A stretch of DNA of 51,088 bases, from positions 1 through 51,088 of the forward strand of contig NZ_JAGMUJ010000053.1 of assembly GCF_019049255.1 (NCBI RefSeq). Reading direction: 5' to 3'. Each line of letters begins with the position of its first letter. The first letter of the stretch is position 1. A model generated the notes under the pieces. It saw nothing but the letters and a program-made list of their open reading frames with translations, did not search any database and had not been told where the DNA came from. Shown here piece by piece: positions 8,404 through 17,108 of this stretch. Position numbers and translations under genes: made by a program. This stretch comes from Streptomyces sp. AC558_RSS880 (GTDB lineage Bacteria; Actinomycetota; Actinomycetes; Streptomycetales; Streptomycetaceae).

Positions 8404-8991
8404 CTAGAAGGGGGGCTCGTCCGAGTAGCCGCCGCCGCTGCCGCCGGAGCCACCGCCCCAGCCACCGCCGCCGCCACCCTGCTGGCCACCGGCGGGAGCG
8501 CCGGTCGCCCACGGGTCGTCGGCGGGAGCGCCGCCGCCCTGCTGGCCACCGCCGGGGCCGCCGCCCCAGCCGCCGCCACCCTGGCCGCCACCGCCGCCGT
8601 AGCCGCCGCCACCCTGGCCACCGCGACCGGTGGTCTTGGTGACCTTGGCCGTGGCGTTGCGCAGGCTGGCGCCGACTTCCTCGACGTCCAGCTCGTAGAC
8701 CGTGCGCTTGACGCCCTCACGGTCCTCGTAGGACCGCTGCTTCAGCCGGCCCTGCACGATGACGCGCATGCCTCGCTGGAGCGACTCGGCGACGTTCTCC
8801 GCCGCCTGACGCCAGACCGAGCAGGTCAGGAACAGGCTCTCGCCGTCCTTCCACTCGTTCGTCTGACGGTCGAAGGTGCGGGGAGTCGACGCGACACGGA
8901 ACTTCGCGACGGCCGCACCGGACGGGGTGAAGCGCAGCTCGGGGTCGTCGACAAGATTGCCGACGACCGTGATGACGGTCTCGCCTGCCAT
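8404..8991 (-). CDS. ssb: Single-stranded DNA-binding protein (SsbA type)
   Basis: A 195-residue SSB. The OB fold is at about 1-112 (MAGETVITVVGNLVDDPELR, then VWRQAAENVAESLQRGMRVIVQGRL). It is followed by a long, very Gly-rich linker (about 120-188) and the acidic tip SDEPPF that recruits partner proteins. This matches the essential SsbA of Streptomyces, always in the rpsF-ssb-rpsR operon. It coats single strands at the fork and works with DnaB and gyrase, also encoded here. Confidence 0.97.
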   Translation of the reverse strand: MAGETVITVVGNLVDDPELRFTPSGAAVAKFRVASTPRTFDRQTNEWKDGESLFLTCSVWRQAAENVAESLQRGMRVIVQGRLKQRSYEDREGVKRTVYELDVEEVGASLRNATAKVTKTTGRGGQGGGGYGGGGGQGGGGWGGGPGGGQQGGGAPADDPWATGAPAGGQQGGGGGGWGGGSGGSGGGYSDEPPF

Positions 8992-9067
8992 GGGGAACCT
9001 CTCGGCGGGTTTGCTGCTGGCTGCTTGTGCTGCTACTCGGGTCCCGGGACCAGCTGAGCGGAAGAGC

Positions 9068-9358
9068 TCAGTGGGTCTCGGGGCGGAGGACCTTGGTCCG
9101 GAGGACCGACTCGTTCAGGTTCATCTGGCGGTCGAGCTCCTTGACGACCGCAGGCTCGGCCTGCAGGTCGATGACCGAGTAGATGCCCTCGGGCTTCTTC
9201 TTGATCTCGTACGAGAGACGACGACGGCCCCAGGTGTCGACCTTCTCGACCTTTCCGCCGCCGTCACGGACGACAGAGAGGAAGTTCTCGATCAGCGGGG
9301 AGACAGCGCGCTCCTCGGTGTCGGGGTCGAGGATGACCATCACCTCGTAGTGACGCAT
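9068..9358 (-). CDS. rpsF: 30S ribosomal protein S6
   Basis: A 96-residue S6 beginning MRHYEVMVILDPDTEER. The ATG at 9358 is chosen because it gives the family N-terminus and follows an essentially perfect ribosome site AAAGGAGGTG (9367-9376); the longer open frame to 9688 is unrelated in sequence. The conserved WGRRRLSYEIKKKPEGIY block (residues about 44-61) is present. First gene of the rpsF-ssb-rpsR-rplI operon. Confidence 0.98.
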   Translation of the reverse strand: MRHYEVMVILDPDTEERAVSPLIENFLSVVRDGGGKVEKVDTWGRRRLSYEIKKKPEGIYSVIDLQAEPAVVKELDRQMNLNESVLRTKVLRPETH

Positions 9359-9675
9359 GTGGAACCCACCTCCTTTGGACTCAGCGGCCACGGTCGTTCC
9401 GTGGCAGGAGGGTCGTGATGCGTTGCTGCAACGATGCCTGTCAGTAAAACAGCCGCCACTGACAATCGAGGCCGGGCGGCGATCTCCCAGGTCGGCCGGG
9501 ACGGACCGTGGCCCTTCCTCGACTCGCCTGGCTCTGTCCGGACAGACACCGGTGCGGACGGTACAGAGTACCCGCACAGCAGCTTCCGGTTGAAATCCGG
9601 CCGCGGGGACAGTCAATCTGTACACATCGGGTGTGTACGGCGCTACGATCCGCCGCCTTTCGCAGGAGGTGCCCC
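9359..9675. promoter_or_regulatory. rpsF leader and divergent promoter region
   Basis: A 317-nt gap between rpsF (-) and a small membrane protein gene (+). In the rpsF leader a perfect 7-bp hairpin (9387-9393 with 9399-9405, loop of 5) lies about 29-47 nt before the start codon. In many bacteria the rpsF leader binds the S6:S18 complex through a hairpin with a CCG bulge and a GGA; both triplets occur around this hairpin on the minus strand, but I cannot confirm the fold. No promoter could be placed with confidence. Confidence 0.35.
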
Positions 9676-9990
9676 ATGGCACAGGCATTGCGACCCAACA
9701 CCACCGGAGGCCTTTTCGCCACGGACGGCAAGTCCCACCCGCTCCAGGACACCCTCATGGCGGTGACCCTGGTGCTGGGCATCACGTCCTTCATCACGGC
9801 GATGTTCCACCATCTGCACCTGCTCAGCTCCTGGACCGGCCTGGTGGGGATCCTCATCGGCGCGTACGGCCAATGGATCTCGGTGACGACCCGCGAGCGC
9901 TTCGGCCTCGTCCTGGGCCTCGGTGCCGCGGCGGTCGGGTTCTTCCTGGGCATGGCGCACGGGGGCCTCTTCGGCGGGCTCTTCGACTGA
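9676..9990 (+). CDS. Small integral membrane protein, unknown function
   Basis: A 104-residue hydrophobic protein with three predicted membrane helices (about residues 27-47, 52-70 and 78-100) and a soluble N-terminus MAQALRPNTTGGLF. The ATG at 9676 has a strong AGGAGGT ribosome site 6 nt upstream; the open frame extends to 9508 but only this start has a ribosome site. I do not recognise a function. A similar small membrane protein sits between rpsF and femX in other Streptomyces. It ends in a GC-rich terminator. Confidence 0.8.
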   Translation: MAQALRPNTTGGLFATDGKSHPLQDTLMAVTLVLGITSFITAMFHHLHLLSSWTGLVGILIGAYGQWISVTTRERFGLVLGLGAAAVGFFLGMAHGGLFGGLFD

Positions 9991-10024
9991 CGTCGGACAC
10001 CACTCTTTTTCGAACACCACCGAA

Positions 10025-10051
10025 CGCCCCGGCCGGCGACGGGCCGGGGCG
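10025..10051 (+). terminator. GC-rich terminator hairpin
   Basis: Stem of 10 bp (10025-10034 with 10042-10051) closed by a 7-nt loop, 35 nt after the small membrane protein gene. Confidence 0.6.
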
Positions 10052-10157
10052 AAGGTCCCGTGCGCCCAACCGGGGCGCCCCCGAGGCGCAGTAGGCTTCG
10101 CGCGAGAGCCGGAGCCCCTGAACCCATGGGGACACACCAGCCCGAGGAGCGCCCCGA

Positions 10158-11279
10158 ATGAGCCTGACCCTGAGGACCATCAGCCGAGAGCAGCATCTGG
10201 CCTACATCCAGAGCCTGCCGTCGGCGAGTCACATGCAGGTCCCGGCCTGGGCCGATGTCAAGGCGGAATGGCGCTCGGAGAACCTCGGCTGGTTCGACGA
10301 CCGGACCGGTGAGCTGGTCGGTGCCGGTCTCGTCCTCTACCGGCAGCTGCCCAAGATCAAGCGCTACCTCGCCTATCTGCCCGAGGGCCCGGTCATCAAC
10401 TGGTTCGCGCCGAATCTTCAGGAGTGGATCGAGCCGATGCTCGCCCATCTGAAGCAGCAGGGCGCGTTCTCGGTGAAGATGGGCCCGCCGGTGATCATCC
10501 GGCGCTGGGAGGCCTCGACCATCAAGAAGGGCATCCAGGACCAGGACGTGAAGCGCCTGCGCGACCTGGAGGCCGACTTCATCGAGCCCCGCGCCTTCGA
10601 GGTCGCCGACAAGCTGCGCCGTATGGGCTGGCAGCAGGGTGAGGACGGCGGCGCCGGATTCGGAGACGTCCAGCCCCGCTACGTCTACCAGGTGCCGCTG
10701 GCCAACCGTGCCCTGGAAGAGGTCCACAAGAACTTCAACCAGCTGTGGCGCCGCAACATCAAGAAGGCGGAGAAGGCCGGCGTCGAGGTCGTCCAGGGCG
10801 GTTACAACGATCTGCCCGAGTGGCAGCGGCTGTACGAGATCACGGCCGTGCGCGACCACTTCCGGCCCCGCCCGCTGTCGTACTTCCAGCGCATGTGGAC
10901 GGCCCTCAACACCGAGGACCCCAACCGCATGCGGCTGTACTTCGCCCGGCACAACGGCGTGAACCTGTCCGCGGCGACGATGCTGATCGTCGGCGGGCAC
11001 GTCTGGTACTCCTACGGCGCCTCCGACAACATCGGCCGCGAGGTCCGGCCCTCGAACGCGATGCAGTGGCGGATGCTGCGCGACGCCTACGCGCTCGGCG
11101 CGACCGTCTACGACCTGCGCGGCATCTCCGACTCGCTGGACGAGACCGACCACCTCTTCGGTCTGATCCAGTTCAAGGTGGGCACCGGCGGCCAGGCCGC
11201 CGAGTACCTCGGCGAGTGGGACTTCCCGCTGAACAAGCTGCTCCACAAGGCGCTCGACATCTACATGTCGCGCCGCTGA
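10158..11279 (+). CDS. femX: FemX-type lipid II:glycine glycyltransferase (FemAB family)
   Basis: A 373-residue FemAB/FmhB-family peptidyltransferase with the double GNAT fold and the C-terminal block YDLRGISDSLDETDHLFGL, FKVGTGG typical of the family. In Streptomyces the FemX protein uses glycyl-tRNA to add the Gly branch to the stem peptide of lipid II, which forms the LL-Dpm-Gly cross-link. The ATG at 10158 follows GAGGAG. The assignment to femX rests on the family plus the conserved position between rpsF and the racemase-like gene; without alignment I cannot exclude a paralogue. It probably forms an operon with the gene at 11363 (83-nt gap). Confidence 0.85.
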   Translation: MSLTLRTISREQHLAYIQSLPSASHMQVPAWADVKAEWRSENLGWFDDRTGELVGAGLVLYRQLPKIKRYLAYLPEGPVINWFAPNLQEWIEPMLAHLKQQGAFSVKMGPPVIIRRWEASTIKKGIQDQDVKRLRDLEADFIEPRAFEVADKLRRMGWQQGEDGGAGFGDVQPRYVYQVPLANRALEEVHKNFNQLWRRNIKKAEKAGVEVVQGGYNDLPEWQRLYEITAVRDHFRPRPLSYFQRMWTALNTEDPNRMRLYFARHNGVNLSAATMLIVGGHVWYSYGASDNIGREVRPSNAMQWRMLRDAYALGATVYDLRGISDSLDETDHLFGLIQFKVGTGGQAAEYLGEWDFPLNKLLHKALDIYMSRR

Positions 11280-11362
11280 CCCCTGTTGCGCCGCTCCGAC
11301 GGCTCCATAAGCTCCCATACCTCTGATACACCGCAGCCACGAGAAAGGTTCCAGGTCCGGCC

Positions 11363-12394
11363 ATGGCGCTCACGCTCTACGTCGACACCGCGCGCTGGCG
11401 GGCGCATCACAAGCACGTGCAGGAGCAGTTCCCTGGGCTGGTCCCGGTCTGCAAGGGCAACGGCTACGGCTTCGGCCACGAGCGGCTGGCCGAGGAGGCC
11501 ACCCGGCTGGGCTCGGACGTCCTCGCGGTCGGCACGACGTACGAGGCCGCCCGGATCAAGGACTGGTTCGGCGGTGACCTGCTGGTGCTGACGCCGTACC
11601 GGCGCGGCGAGGAGCCGGTGCCGCTGCCCGACCGGGTCATCCGCTCGGTGTCGTCCGTCGACGGCGTGTACGGCCTGGTCGGCGCCCGGGTGGTCATCGA
11701 GGTGATGTCCTCGATGAAGCGGCACGGCATCAGCGAGCAGGACCTGCCCCAGCTGCACTCGGCGATAGAGAACGTCCGGCTGGAGGGCTTCGCCATCCAC
11801 CTGCCGCTGGACCGCACCGACGGCTCGGACGCCGTCGAGGAGGTCATCGGCTGGATGGACCGCCTGCGGGCGGCCCGTCTCCCGCTGCACACCATGTTCG
11901 TGAGCCATCTCAAGGCCGACGACCTCGCCCGGCTGCAGCAGCAGTTCCCGCAGACCCGCTTCCGCGCCCGGATCGGCACCCGGCTCTGGCTGGGGGACCA
12001 CGAGGCCACCGAGTACCGGGGCGCGGTGCTGGACGTCACCCGCGTCGCCAAGGGGGACCGGTTCGGCTACCGGCAGCAGAAGGCCGCCTCCGACGGCTAT
12101 CTGGTGGTCGTGGCGGGTGGTACGTCGCACGGGGTGGGCCTGGAGGCCCCCAAGGCCCTGCACGGCGTCATGCCGCGCGCCAAGGGCGTCGCCCGCGCCG
12201 GCCTCGCCACGGTCAACCGGAACCTTTCGCCGTTCGTCTGGGGCGGCAAGCAGCGCTGGTTCGCCGAACCGCCGCACATGCAGGTGTCGATCCTGTTCGT
12301 GCCCGCGGACGCGCCGGAACCGAAGGTGGGCGAGGAACTGGTGGCCCACCTCCGGCACACCACCACGCAGTTCGACCGGCTGCTCGACCGCTGA
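11363..12394 (+). CDS. Alanine racemase-like PLP protein
   Basis: A 343-residue homologue of the alanine racemase N-terminal barrel. The PLP-lysine motif is clear: VCKGNGYGFGH with Lys31. The second canonical catalytic residue, a tyrosine in the C-terminal domain (usually within GYGDGY), is not seen; the corresponding place reads VVVAGGTSHGVG. So it may not racemise alanine by the normal two-base mechanism. It is shorter than true alanine racemases (about 370-390) and directly follows femX, which suggests a cell-wall or amino-acid related role. The ATG has AAAGG upstream. Function not assigned. Confidence 0.75.
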   Translation: MALTLYVDTARWRAHHKHVQEQFPGLVPVCKGNGYGFGHERLAEEATRLGSDVLAVGTTYEAARIKDWFGGDLLVLTPYRRGEEPVPLPDRVIRSVSSVDGVYGLVGARVVIEVMSSMKRHGISEQDLPQLHSAIENVRLEGFAIHLPLDRTDGSDAVEEVIGWMDRLRAARLPLHTMFVSHLKADDLARLQQQFPQTRFRARIGTRLWLGDHEATEYRGAVLDVTRVAKGDRFGYRQQKAASDGYLVVVAGGTSHGVGLEAPKALHGVMPRAKGVARAGLATVNRNLSPFVWGGKQRWFAEPPHMQVSILFVPADAPEPKVGEELVAHLRHTTTQFDRLLDR

Positions 12395-12401
12395 CAGCGA
12401 G

Positions 12402-12434
12402 AAGGCCGTACACGGTTCTCCCGCGTACGGCCTT
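12402..12434. terminator. Terminator between racemase-like and mannosyltransferase genes
   Basis: AAGGCCGTAC (12402-12411) pairs with GTACGGCCTT (12425-12434), 13-nt loop, followed by a short T/C-rich run. Lies between convergent genes. Confidence 0.75.
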
Positions 12435-12474
12435 TCCTCTGCCCTGAGCGGGCGTCACCCTCTTGACTGTTCGC

Positions 12475-13980
12475 TCAGAGCGAACCTCCGGCGGCTTCCT
12501 TCCTGCCCCATTCGACCGGGGTCCCCTCGAAGTGGGCCGCGTGCCGCGCCGGGTGAGCCGCGGGTCCGAGCACGAACACGTCCTCCGCCCCGTCCAGCAC
12601 CCCGCCCGAGGGGTCGTCGTCACCGGACCGGCGCACCGGGTCCCGCTCTGGCATCAGGATGTCGCGCAGGACCATGGCACACAGGTAGAGCGTCCCCAGC
12701 AGGTGCACGCCGATCGCCCAGTGGTAGCCGTCGGTGGGCAGTCCCTTGTGGGCGTCCCCGCTGGTCGTGTAGGCGAGGTACATCCAGATACCCAGGAAGT
12801 AGACCACCTCGCAGACCTGCCAGACGAGGAAGTCCCGCCACTTCGGCCGGGCTAGGGCCGCCAGCGGCACCAGCCACAGGACGTACTGCGGCGAGTAGAC
12901 CTTGTTGGTGAGGATGAACGCCGCGACGATCAGGAAGGCGAGCTGGGCGAAACGCGGCCGGCGGGGAGCCATGAGCGCGAGCGCCGCGACACCCGCGCAG
13001 CACAGCAGCATCAGCGCCGTGGCGAGCGTGTTGACCGTGTCGGTGCTCAGCGGGTCGTCCGAGTTCTGCGCCAGGATCAGCCAGAAGGACCCGAAGTCGA
13101 CGCCCCGCTCCTGGCTGAACGTGTAGAACTTCGACCAGCCGTCGAACGCGAAGAGCATCACGGGCCCGTTCACGACGAGCCAGGCGACGGCCGCGCCACC
13201 GAGGGCCGTGCCGTACTCCCGCCACCGTCCCGCGCGCCAGCACAGCACCAGCAGCGGCCCGAGCAGCAGCACGGGGTAGAGCTTGGCGGCCGTGGCGAGC
13301 CCGAGGAGGACGCCGAAGGCGAGGGAACGCCCGCGCGACCACATCAGCATCGCGGCGGCCGTCAGAGCGACCGCCAGCAGGTCCCAGTTAATGGTCGCGG
13401 TCAGCGCGAAGGCCGGTGCCAGCGCGACCAGCAGGCCGTCCCAGGGCCGCCGCCCGTGCGTACGGGTCACACAGACCGCGATGACGGACGCGCACGCCAT
13501 CAACATCCCGGCGTTGACCATCCAGTACCACTGCTCCTGGTCCTGGATGCTGCCGCTGCCGGGGGTGAGCCAGGCGGCGACCTCCATGAACAGGCCGGTC
13601 AGCACCGGGTACTCGAGGTACTGCATGTCCCCGGGGAGCCTGTCGAAGTACGGCACCAGCCCGTCGGCGAAGCCGCGCCCCTGGTAGAGGTGCGGGATGT
13701 CCGAGTAGCACGCATGCGTGTACTGGGAACTGGCGCCGAAGAACCAGGCGCCGTTGTAGCAGGGCGCCTTCTGCACCAGGCCGAGGACGAACATGCCGAT
13801 CGCCACGAGTGCGATCACCCGCACCGGGGTCCACCAGGAGGTCCCGGTCAGAGCGCGCCGCCCGAGCGGACCGCCGATCAGCTCGCTGCCGGCCGCGGCG
13901 ACCCGGTCCTCCTCGGTCGGCCGCACCGGCTCCGGCTCCGGCTCGTGGACGCTCGCTTGCGTCGATTCTCCACTGGGCAT
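12475..13980 (-). CDS. GT87/DUF2029-type polyprenol-phosphate-mannose-dependent mannosyltransferase
   Basis: A roughly 501-residue multi-pass membrane protein (about ten or more helices) resembling the GT-C fold DUF2029 family, whose studied actinobacterial members transfer mannose from polyprenol-phosphate-mannose to envelope glycolipids or glycans. Family-like features are the first extracellular loop with PCYNGAWFFGASSQYTHACY, then GLATAAKLYPVLLLGPLLVL, and a KVYSPQYVLWLVPLAAL segment near the end. The start is uncertain: ATG 13980 (MPSGESTQ) is chosen; ATG 13989 is possible, while the frame open to 14070 would run through the parS site. It lies 107 nt downstream of the PBP gene on the same strand. 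Confidence 0.75.
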   Translation of the reverse strand: MPSGESTQASVHEPEPEPVRPTEEDRVAAAGSELIGGPLGRRALTGTSWWTPVRVIALVAIGMFVLGLVQKAPCYNGAWFFGASSQYTHACYSDIPHLYQGRGFADGLVPYFDRLPGDMQYLEYPVLTGLFMEVAAWLTPGSGSIQDQEQWYWMVNAGMLMACASVIAVCVTRTHGRRPWDGLLVALAPAFALTATINWDLLAVALTAAAMLMWSRGRSLAFGVLLGLATAAKLYPVLLLGPLLVLCWRAGRWREYGTALGGAAVAWLVVNGPVMLFAFDGWSKFYTFSQERGVDFGSFWLILAQNSDDPLSTDTVNTLATALMLLCCAGVAALALMAPRRPRFAQLAFLIVAAFILTNKVYSPQYVLWLVPLAALARPKWRDFLVWQVCEVVYFLGIWMYLAYTTSGDAHKGLPTDGYHWAIGVHLLGTLYLCAMVLRDILMPERDPVRRSGDDDPSGGVLDGAEDVFVLGPAAHPARHAAHFEGTPVEWGRKEAAGGSL

Positions 13981-14050
13981 GCCGCACATCCTGCCGCATA
14001 TGGCTGGGGATACGCCGAGGGCCGCCGCACCCGGAGGTACGGCGGCCCAT

Positions 14051-14064
14051 GTTTCACGTGAAAC
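14051..14064. promoter_or_regulatory. parS site (exact ParB consensus)
   Basis: GTTTCACGTGAAAC, the exact 14-bp ParB palindrome, in the gap between the PBP gene and the mannosyltransferase gene. Confidence 0.92.
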
Positions 14065-14087
14065 ACCCAAGCCAGGCGATAAGCCGA

Positions 14088-16712
14088 CTAACCGAAGAGA
14101 CCGCCATCACTTCCGTTGCCGTTGCCTCTGCTGTTTCCGGTGTCGCTGCTGGTCGTGGGATCCGGCGAGCTGGTCGCACCCCCGTCGGTGCCGCCGCTGT
14201 CCGTGCCGCCCACATCGGTGCCGCCCGATTCATCGCCGTCGTCTTCGCAGTTGAAGCCGAACGGCCCACACGTGGCGGTATTGGTCGGTGACGGTGGCGT
14301 GACCTCGGTCTGCGTGGGCGACGGAGGCGCCGTCGGCGTCTCCTTCTCCTCTTCCTCGGTCTCCGTGGCGGTCGGAGTGGGAGACGGCGCTCCGATCCCG
14401 TCCGCGATCTCGCCGATCTTCTCGGCCTTGGGGAATCCGGGGTCGTCCTCGCCCTTCAGCGCGACCTTCATGTACTCGGTCCAGATCTGCGTGGGAACGT
14501 CACCACCGTGGATGGACTCATCACCCGCCGTGCCGTTCATGGAGAGCAGTTCGTGGTCCTTGGGGTCCTCGCGGAACATGGCGACCGCGGTCGCGAGCTG
14601 CTGGGTGTAGCCGACCCACCACGCGGACTTGTTCTTGTCGGTCGTACCCGTCTTGCCGGCTGCTGCACGCCCCAGCCCTTGCGCCCTGTAACCGGTACCG
14701 TTCTCGATCACGTTCTCGAGGACATTGGTGATGTTGTGCGCCACGTTCTCCGACATCGCCTGCTTGATGCGCGGCTTCTCGAAGTTGGGAAGCTCCGTCC
14801 CCTTGTGCTTGACGGCGGTCACCGAGTACGGGTCGGCCTGCTTGCCGGACGCCGCGAAGGTCGCGTAGGCGTCGGCCATGCGGATCGCGCTGGGAGTCGA
14901 CGTGCCCAGGGCGAACGACGCGTTGAGGTCGGCGAAGCTGTCCTTCAGGATGCCGGACTTCTCGGCGACGTCCGCCACGTTCTTCATTCCCACGTCCATG
15001 CCGAGCTGCACGAAGGGGGTGTTGACGGACTGCTCCATCGCCTTGTGCAGGGTGATGTAACCCCACTTGTAGTCGGTCTCGTTCTCCTGGAAGAAGGGCG
15101 TGTTGTCCTTCTTGAGGACGAGGGAGCCGTCGTTGTTCCTGATCTGCAGGTGGTCGTTGCCGTTGTACTTGCTCTGCGGTGAGACGCCTTCACCATTGGT
15201 CTTGTACGTGCCGTGCTCCATCGCGGCGGCCAGCACGAACGGCTTCCACGTCGAGCCGACGGGGACACCCGAGGTGTCCGCGTTGTTGTTGAAGTGACCG
15301 TTCTCGAAGCCGGCACCACCGTAGAGAGCGACGATCGCACCGTCATTCGGCTTCACCGACGCCGCGCCGAACTGGACGTGCTGGTCCTTCTCGCGCTTCT
15401 CCGGGTCGAGCTTCTCCTTCTCGACCTTCTTCACGGCCTTGGCCAGCGCGTCGACCTTGTCCTTCTCGAAGGTCGTGTAGATCTGGTAGCCGCCCTGGTC
15501 GAACTGCGCCTCCGTGATGTCGGAGTTCTTCAGGACGTAGCGCTTCGCCGTGTCGACGAGGTAGCTGATCTGGCCGGTCATGCCCTTGACCGCCTTGCGG
15601 CCCTGGGGCTCGGGGTACTCCTTGGTCGCCTCCTGGTACTCGGCGTCCGAGAGGTGCTCGTCCGCGTGCATCTGCTCGAGGATCCAGCCCCAGCGCTCCT
15701 CGGACCGCTCACGGTTCTTCTCCGCGGTGGCGGAGGAGTCGAGGTTCGTGTTGCCCGCCGGGTCGTAGTACGTCGGCCCCTTGAGCAGGGCGGCGAGGAA
15801 GGCGCACTCGCTGGGCGTGAGATCGACCGCGTCCTTGCCGTAGTAGGTCTGGGCGGCGGCCTGGATGCCGTAGGCGCCACGTCCGTAGTACGAGGTGTTC
15901 AGGTAGCCCTGGAGGATCTCGGCCTTGGACATCTTGGTGCCCACCTTGATCGAGATGAACATCTCCTTGAACTTCCGGGAGATCGTCTGATCCTGGCTCA
16001 GGTAGGTGTTCTTCACGAACTGCTGGGTGATCGTCGAGCCACCCTGAGTGTCACCGCCCGTGGCCATGTTGCCGAGCGCCCGGGCGATACCCATGGGATC
16101 GATGCCCGAGTCGTCGTAGAAGCTCTTGTTCTCGGCCGAGATCACCGCCCACTGCATGGCCTCGGGGATGCGGTCGATCGTGACGTTCTGCCGGTTCTGG
16201 CCGCTGCCGGTGGCGACCATCTGGGTCTCGTCGGCCCAGTAGTAGACGTTGTTCTCGGACAACGCCATGGCGTTCTCCTCGCTGGGCACGCTCACCATCG
16301 CGTACCCGATCCCCGCCACGGCGACCAGGCTGCCGAAGAATGCGAGACACAGCCCGGACACGAGCTTCCAGGACGGCATCCAGCGGCGCCAGCCGTCCTT
16401 GTCCCAGCGCGGATAGTCGATGATCCGCTTCTTTCCGGGAGGGGCCGCACGCCCCCCGCCCCGGCCGGGGCCTGCGGTGCCGGCACGGCGGCCCCCGCCT
16501 CTCTGTGCCGCGCGTCGCGCCTCGGCACGGCTGCCGTACGTACGTTCCTCACCCCCCGAGCCGCGGGAGCCCGACCCATAGGAATCGGACGGAGACCCGG
16601 TGGCGCCTCGCGGTGCCGCGCGGCGGCCGGAGGACGAACCGGACTGGCCGCGTCGGGCCGCGGCACGTCCGCCTCCCTGCGGCTGCGGCGGTTTGCGACG
16701 GTGCTCGCTCAT
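14088..16712 (-). CDS. Class A penicillin-binding protein (transglycosylase/transpeptidase)
   Basis: An 874-residue bifunctional peptidoglycan synthase. Order: basic Gly/Arg-rich cytoplasmic tail (1-116); one membrane anchor (about 117-140); glycosyltransferase domain (about 165-345) with the catalytic Glu in SAENKSFYDDSGID (E194) and the GGSTITQQ motif (225-231); penicillin-binding domain with STWK (487-490), SVN (562-564) and KTGT (687-690). A Ser/Thr/Asp/Glu/Gly-rich tail of about 120 residues follows (from about 755), with repeated GGTD units. It polymerises and cross-links lipid II flipped by MurJ (25038) and modified by FemX (10158). ATG 16712 has GAGGAG upstream. Two strong hairpins lie in its upstream region. 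Confidence 0.95.
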   Translation of the reverse strand: MSEHRRKPPQPQGGGRAAARRGQSGSSSGRRAAPRGATGSPSDSYGSGSRGSGGEERTYGSRAEARRAAQRGGGRRAGTAGPGRGGGRAAPPGKKRIIDYPRWDKDGWRRWMPSWKLVSGLCLAFFGSLVAVAGIGYAMVSVPSEENAMALSENNVYYWADETQMVATGSGQNRQNVTIDRIPEAMQWAVISAENKSFYDDSGIDPMGIARALGNMATGGDTQGGSTITQQFVKNTYLSQDQTISRKFKEMFISIKVGTKMSKAEILQGYLNTSYYGRGAYGIQAAAQTYYGKDAVDLTPSECAFLAALLKGPTYYDPAGNTNLDSSATAEKNRERSEERWGWILEQMHADEHLSDAEYQEATKEYPEPQGRKAVKGMTGQISYLVDTAKRYVLKNSDITEAQFDQGGYQIYTTFEKDKVDALAKAVKKVEKEKLDPEKREKDQHVQFGAASVKPNDGAIVALYGGAGFENGHFNNNADTSGVPVGSTWKPFVLAAAMEHGTYKTNGEGVSPQSKYNGNDHLQIRNNDGSLVLKKDNTPFFQENETDYKWGYITLHKAMEQSVNTPFVQLGMDVGMKNVADVAEKSGILKDSFADLNASFALGTSTPSAIRMADAYATFAASGKQADPYSVTAVKHKGTELPNFEKPRIKQAMSENVAHNITNVLENVIENGTGYRAQGLGRAAAGKTGTTDKNKSAWWVGYTQQLATAVAMFREDPKDHELLSMNGTAGDESIHGGDVPTQIWTEYMKVALKGEDDPGFPKAEKIGEIADGIGAPSPTPTATETEEEEKETPTAPPSPTQTEVTPPSPTNTATCGPFGFNCEDDGDESGGTDVGGTDSGGTDGGATSSPDPTTSSDTGNSRGNGNGSDGGLFG

Positions 16713-17108
16713 CGAACGACTACTCCTCGGGCAGGCGCACCTTTGCGCGCCTGGAAGCGGCGGCTGGTTTCCGGTCCCCCCGAAGTACGGATGCGGCGCT
16801 TCGCGCATTCACCCGTACTACACCGGGGACCAAGACGCCCCCGGGCGTCACTCGGTTCCCGGTGGTGTGCATGGCGCACAGACTACGCACCGCCAAAACC
16901 CGCCGAGCACAGAAGTTCACCTCAAATCAGGCAACTTGCTCTCGATGAATCGGTGATGTGATCCCGTTCACCTTTTTCCCCCTTGTCGCATCCGGGAGGC
17001 CGTTCTATCGTCGTGATGTATCGAGTCGATACATCAGCTCGGCATAAAGACGGCGACGAGCCGCACACGAGCCCGTCACGGCGTGACCGCGGCAGAGAGG
17101 AGGCGACG
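16713..17108. promoter_or_regulatory. PBP/padR divergent region with long inverted repeats
   Basis: A 396-nt gap between divergent genes. Near the PBP gene there is a long interrupted hairpin: GGTCCCC (16773-16779) with GGGGACC (16825-16831), AGTACGG (16784-16790) with CCGTACT (16813-16819), and ATGCG (16791-16795) with CGCAT (16804-16808). Right beside it GACGCCC (16834-16840) pairs with GGGCGTC (16843-16849). Near padR lies the PadR-type palindrome, listed separately. No gene is seen here. Confidence 0.6.
17014..17036. promoter_or_regulatory. PadR-type operator palindrome
   Basis: TGATGTATCGA (17014-17024) and TCGATACATCA (17026-17036) are perfect 11-bp arms around one central G. The outer ATGT...ACAT elements match the pattern bound by PadR regulators. 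It lies 72 nt before the padR start, so autoregulation of padR-ino1 is likely. Confidence 0.75.

Noticed and set aside
9441..11318. 625-residue open frame opposite femX
   Set aside because: Shadow; spans an intergenic region and two plus-strand genes.
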